Source: Pseudomonadota bacterium (GTDB lineage: Bacteria; Pseudomonadota; Gammaproteobacteria; Burkholderiales; Burkholderiaceae). Taken from it: a stretch of 19,200 bases of DNA. This document shows positions 18,238 to 19,200 of the stretch, piece by piece. Position 1 is the first letter of the stretch, and each line of letters starts with the position of its first letter. Below the pieces are notes generated by a model. The model saw only the letters and a program-made list of their open reading frames with translations, was not told the origin of the DNA and made no database searches. The position numbers and the translations under genes are program-made. Location: the NCBI GenBank assembly GCA_029777935.1, contig JAKORH010000411.1:1-19200 (forward strand). The letters run 5' to 3'.

Positions 18238-18573
18238 CTAACTCCCGCGAGCGGATTCAAGGTCTTTCTCCAGTTGCTGAGCAAGCGTATCGATCCTGCC
18301 TTGAAATTCCGCGACCTTGCCCGTCTGCGGTGACGCGCGCGAATCGAGATATCGAGCGCGCTCCGTGTACGCGGCCAGCAGTGCGGAAACGGCAGAAATC
18401 CTCGCCGTGCGCTCAGCCGCCGCGACGTTTGACGTGAATTCCTCGCGCTGCAAGACGATGGTGAAGACAATACCCGCAAACGCCAAACCCGAAAATAGCG
18501 AATTCATTGCGCCAAACATGTCGCCAAATAGACCGGGGCGATGTCCCGCTCTCTGTTGATCCGATGAGTTGAA
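18238..18573 (-). pseudogene. 5'-truncated small membrane protein gene, probably cut by the IS element
   Basis: The minus-strand frame ending at TAG 18238-18240 encodes GLFGDMFGAMNSLFSGLAFA, one membrane helix (about 20 residues), the exit motif LQREEF, and a polar helical tail ending LAQQLEKDLE, likely coiled coil. I recall this layout from small hypothetical membrane proteins whose N-terminal part has a further hydrophobic segment before FGDMFGA. Here the frame continues open into the IS256-type element without a plausible N-terminus, so the start seems lost. If intact, it could begin at ATG 18517-18519 and make 93 residues, but no ribosome site supports that. Base composition is lower in GC (AATTCATT, CCAAATAG) than in the neighbours, suggesting an acquired stretch. 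Confidence 0.5.
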
Positions 18574-18579
18574 GGTGGC

Positions 18580-18633
18580 GGCTCCTTTCACCTGCATGTG
18601 AACATGCAGGGCTGCCAAGCAAAGAAAGGAGCC
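18580..18633 (+). promoter_or_regulatory. hairpin covering the transposase ribosome binding site
   Basis: GGCTCCTTTC (18580-18589) pairs perfectly with GAAAGGAGCC (18624-18633), and inside it CCTGCATG (18591-18598) pairs with CATGCAGG (18603-18610) around a TGAA loop. The right outer arm contains AAAGGAG, the ribosome site of the transposase starting at 18640. RNA that enters from upstream of the element would fold and hide the site, whereas a transcript starting inside the hairpin would not. This is a known way for IS elements to avoid activation by outside transcription; its use here is inferred. Confidence 0.6.
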
Positions 18634-18639
18634 ACCGAA

Positions 18640-19200
18640 ATGAAGTCTCGCACGAAGGCGAAGCCGTCGTCGGCGCACCTGGCCGAGGATGTTCATGTTC
18701 AACTGTCGCTGCCCGTGGCCGGAGTCCTGCGCGACGTGCAAAGCGCGTTCTTTGGGCTGTGCATCGATGCCGGCAAAGCAGTGCTGGCAGCGATGATGGA
18801 AACCGAGCGCGCCGCGCTGTGCGGTCCGAAGGGTTGCCCGGATGCCACACGCACGGCGTACCGCGGCGGGCACACCCGCAGCCAGGTTGTGCTCGGCGGT
18901 AGGCGCATCGCCATTGCACGGCCGCGGGCGCGCGCTGTGAACGCCGGCGAGTTGAGCCTGCCGACGTACGCCTGGGCCGCCCACGCCGATCCGCTGGACC
19001 GCGCGACGATCGGCGCGATCGCCGCTGGCGTGTCGACCCGGCGCTATGAACGCACGCTCGATCCATTGCCGCCGCGAGAGGAACAAAGCTCGGTGTCGAA
19101 GAGCGCGGTTTCGCGTCGCTTCGTGGCGCTGAGCAGCGCGCAGCTTGCCGAGTGGCTGTCGCGGCGGATCGACGCGATCGATCTGCCGGTGGTGATGATC
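18640..19200 (+). CDS. IS256-family (mutator) transposase, N-terminal part
   Basis: The reading frame stays open from ATG 18640 to the window end, giving 187 residues of a protein normally about 400 long. The N-terminal half shows the TRTAYRGGHTRSQVVLGGRR stretch (about 76-95), then the family motif GVSTRRYERTLDPLP (about 132-146), SKSAVSRRF and a leucine-rich DLPVVMI at the end. In mutator/IS256 transposases this last strand runs directly into the first catalytic aspartate (MIDG), which would be the next residue beyond the window. AAAGGAG sits 9 nt before the ATG. Whether the copy is intact cannot be judged from this part. Confidence 0.93.
   Translation, partial: MKSRTKAKPSSAHLAEDVHVQLSLPVAGVLRDVQSAFFGLCIDAGKAVLAAMMETERAALCGPKGCPDATRTAYRGGHTRSQVVLGGRRIAIARPRARAVNAGELSLPTYAWAAHADPLDRATIGAIAAGVSTRRYERTLDPLPPREEQSSVSKSAVSRRFVALSSAQLAEWLSRRIDAIDLPVVMI

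Larger units (their letters stand above)
18574..19200 (+). mobile_element. IS256-family insertion sequence, left part (runs off right edge)
   Basis: The element is identified by its mutator-type transposase. The left end is placed near GGTGGCGGCTCCTTTC at 18574, where the disrupted minus-strand gene loses its family resemblance; this is an estimate, since the right inverted repeat and target duplication are outside the window. About 66 bp of terminal sequence containing a strong hairpin precede the transposase start. Confidence 0.75.

Noticed and set aside
18640..19086. Minus-strand frames opposite the transposase
   Set aside because: Shadow frames; the plus strand matches the IS256 transposase family throughout.

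Overview
The window is GC-rich, densely coding DNA from a betaproteobacterium, most likely of the Burkholderiales or a close relative. The lineage call rests on the 5' part of a 16S rRNA gene on the minus strand at the left edge, whose V1-V2 text has the Burkholderiales pattern. The strong codon bias towards G/C at third positions and the family content (Tat-exported molybdenum hydroxylase, M61 peptidase) agree with this.

Left part (1-4432, all minus strand): the first ~259 nt of 16S rRNA, its leader with boxB-like hairpin and boxA antitermination site, and a near-consensus rrn promoter (TTGACA-17-CATAAT). Upstream of that lie an enoyl-CoA hydratase and, 15 bp before it, a 1010-residue PAS-PAS-PAS-GAF-GGDEF-EAL c-di-GMP signalling protein that starts at a GTG.

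Middle part (4577-13476, all plus strand): a long co-directional run. It holds an AcuI/YhdH-type acryloyl-CoA reductase; a Tat-exported protein of unknown function whose start shares one base with the acuI stop; the 2Fe-2S and molybdopterin subunits of an IorAB-like molybdenum hydroxylase; an exported FAM173-like methyltransferase; an APC amino acid permease; a MocA-like cytidylyltransferase, which makes the cofactor form that this hydroxylase family uses; an SGNH hydrolase; and a small two-helix membrane protein. The hydroxylase and mocA form a plausible functional unit; the roles of the exported orphan and the methyltransferase are open.

Right part (13634-18099, plus strand): an M61 zinc aminopeptidase with a C-terminal PDZ domain, then a dimethylglycine/sarcosine dehydrogenase-like flavoprotein with a fused T-protein-type folate domain. 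Three different palindromic intergenic repeats sit at 10112-10181, 13493-13617 and 15471-15590.

Right edge (18238-19200): a small membrane protein gene on the minus strand appears to have lost its 5' end to an IS256-family insertion sequence. The transposase runs off the window just where its first catalytic aspartate is expected. Its ribosome binding site lies inside a hairpin that would form only on transcripts entering from outside the element. I see no complete undescribed multi-gene system; the best leads are the exported methyltransferase and the Tat orphan beside the Mo-hydroxylase.
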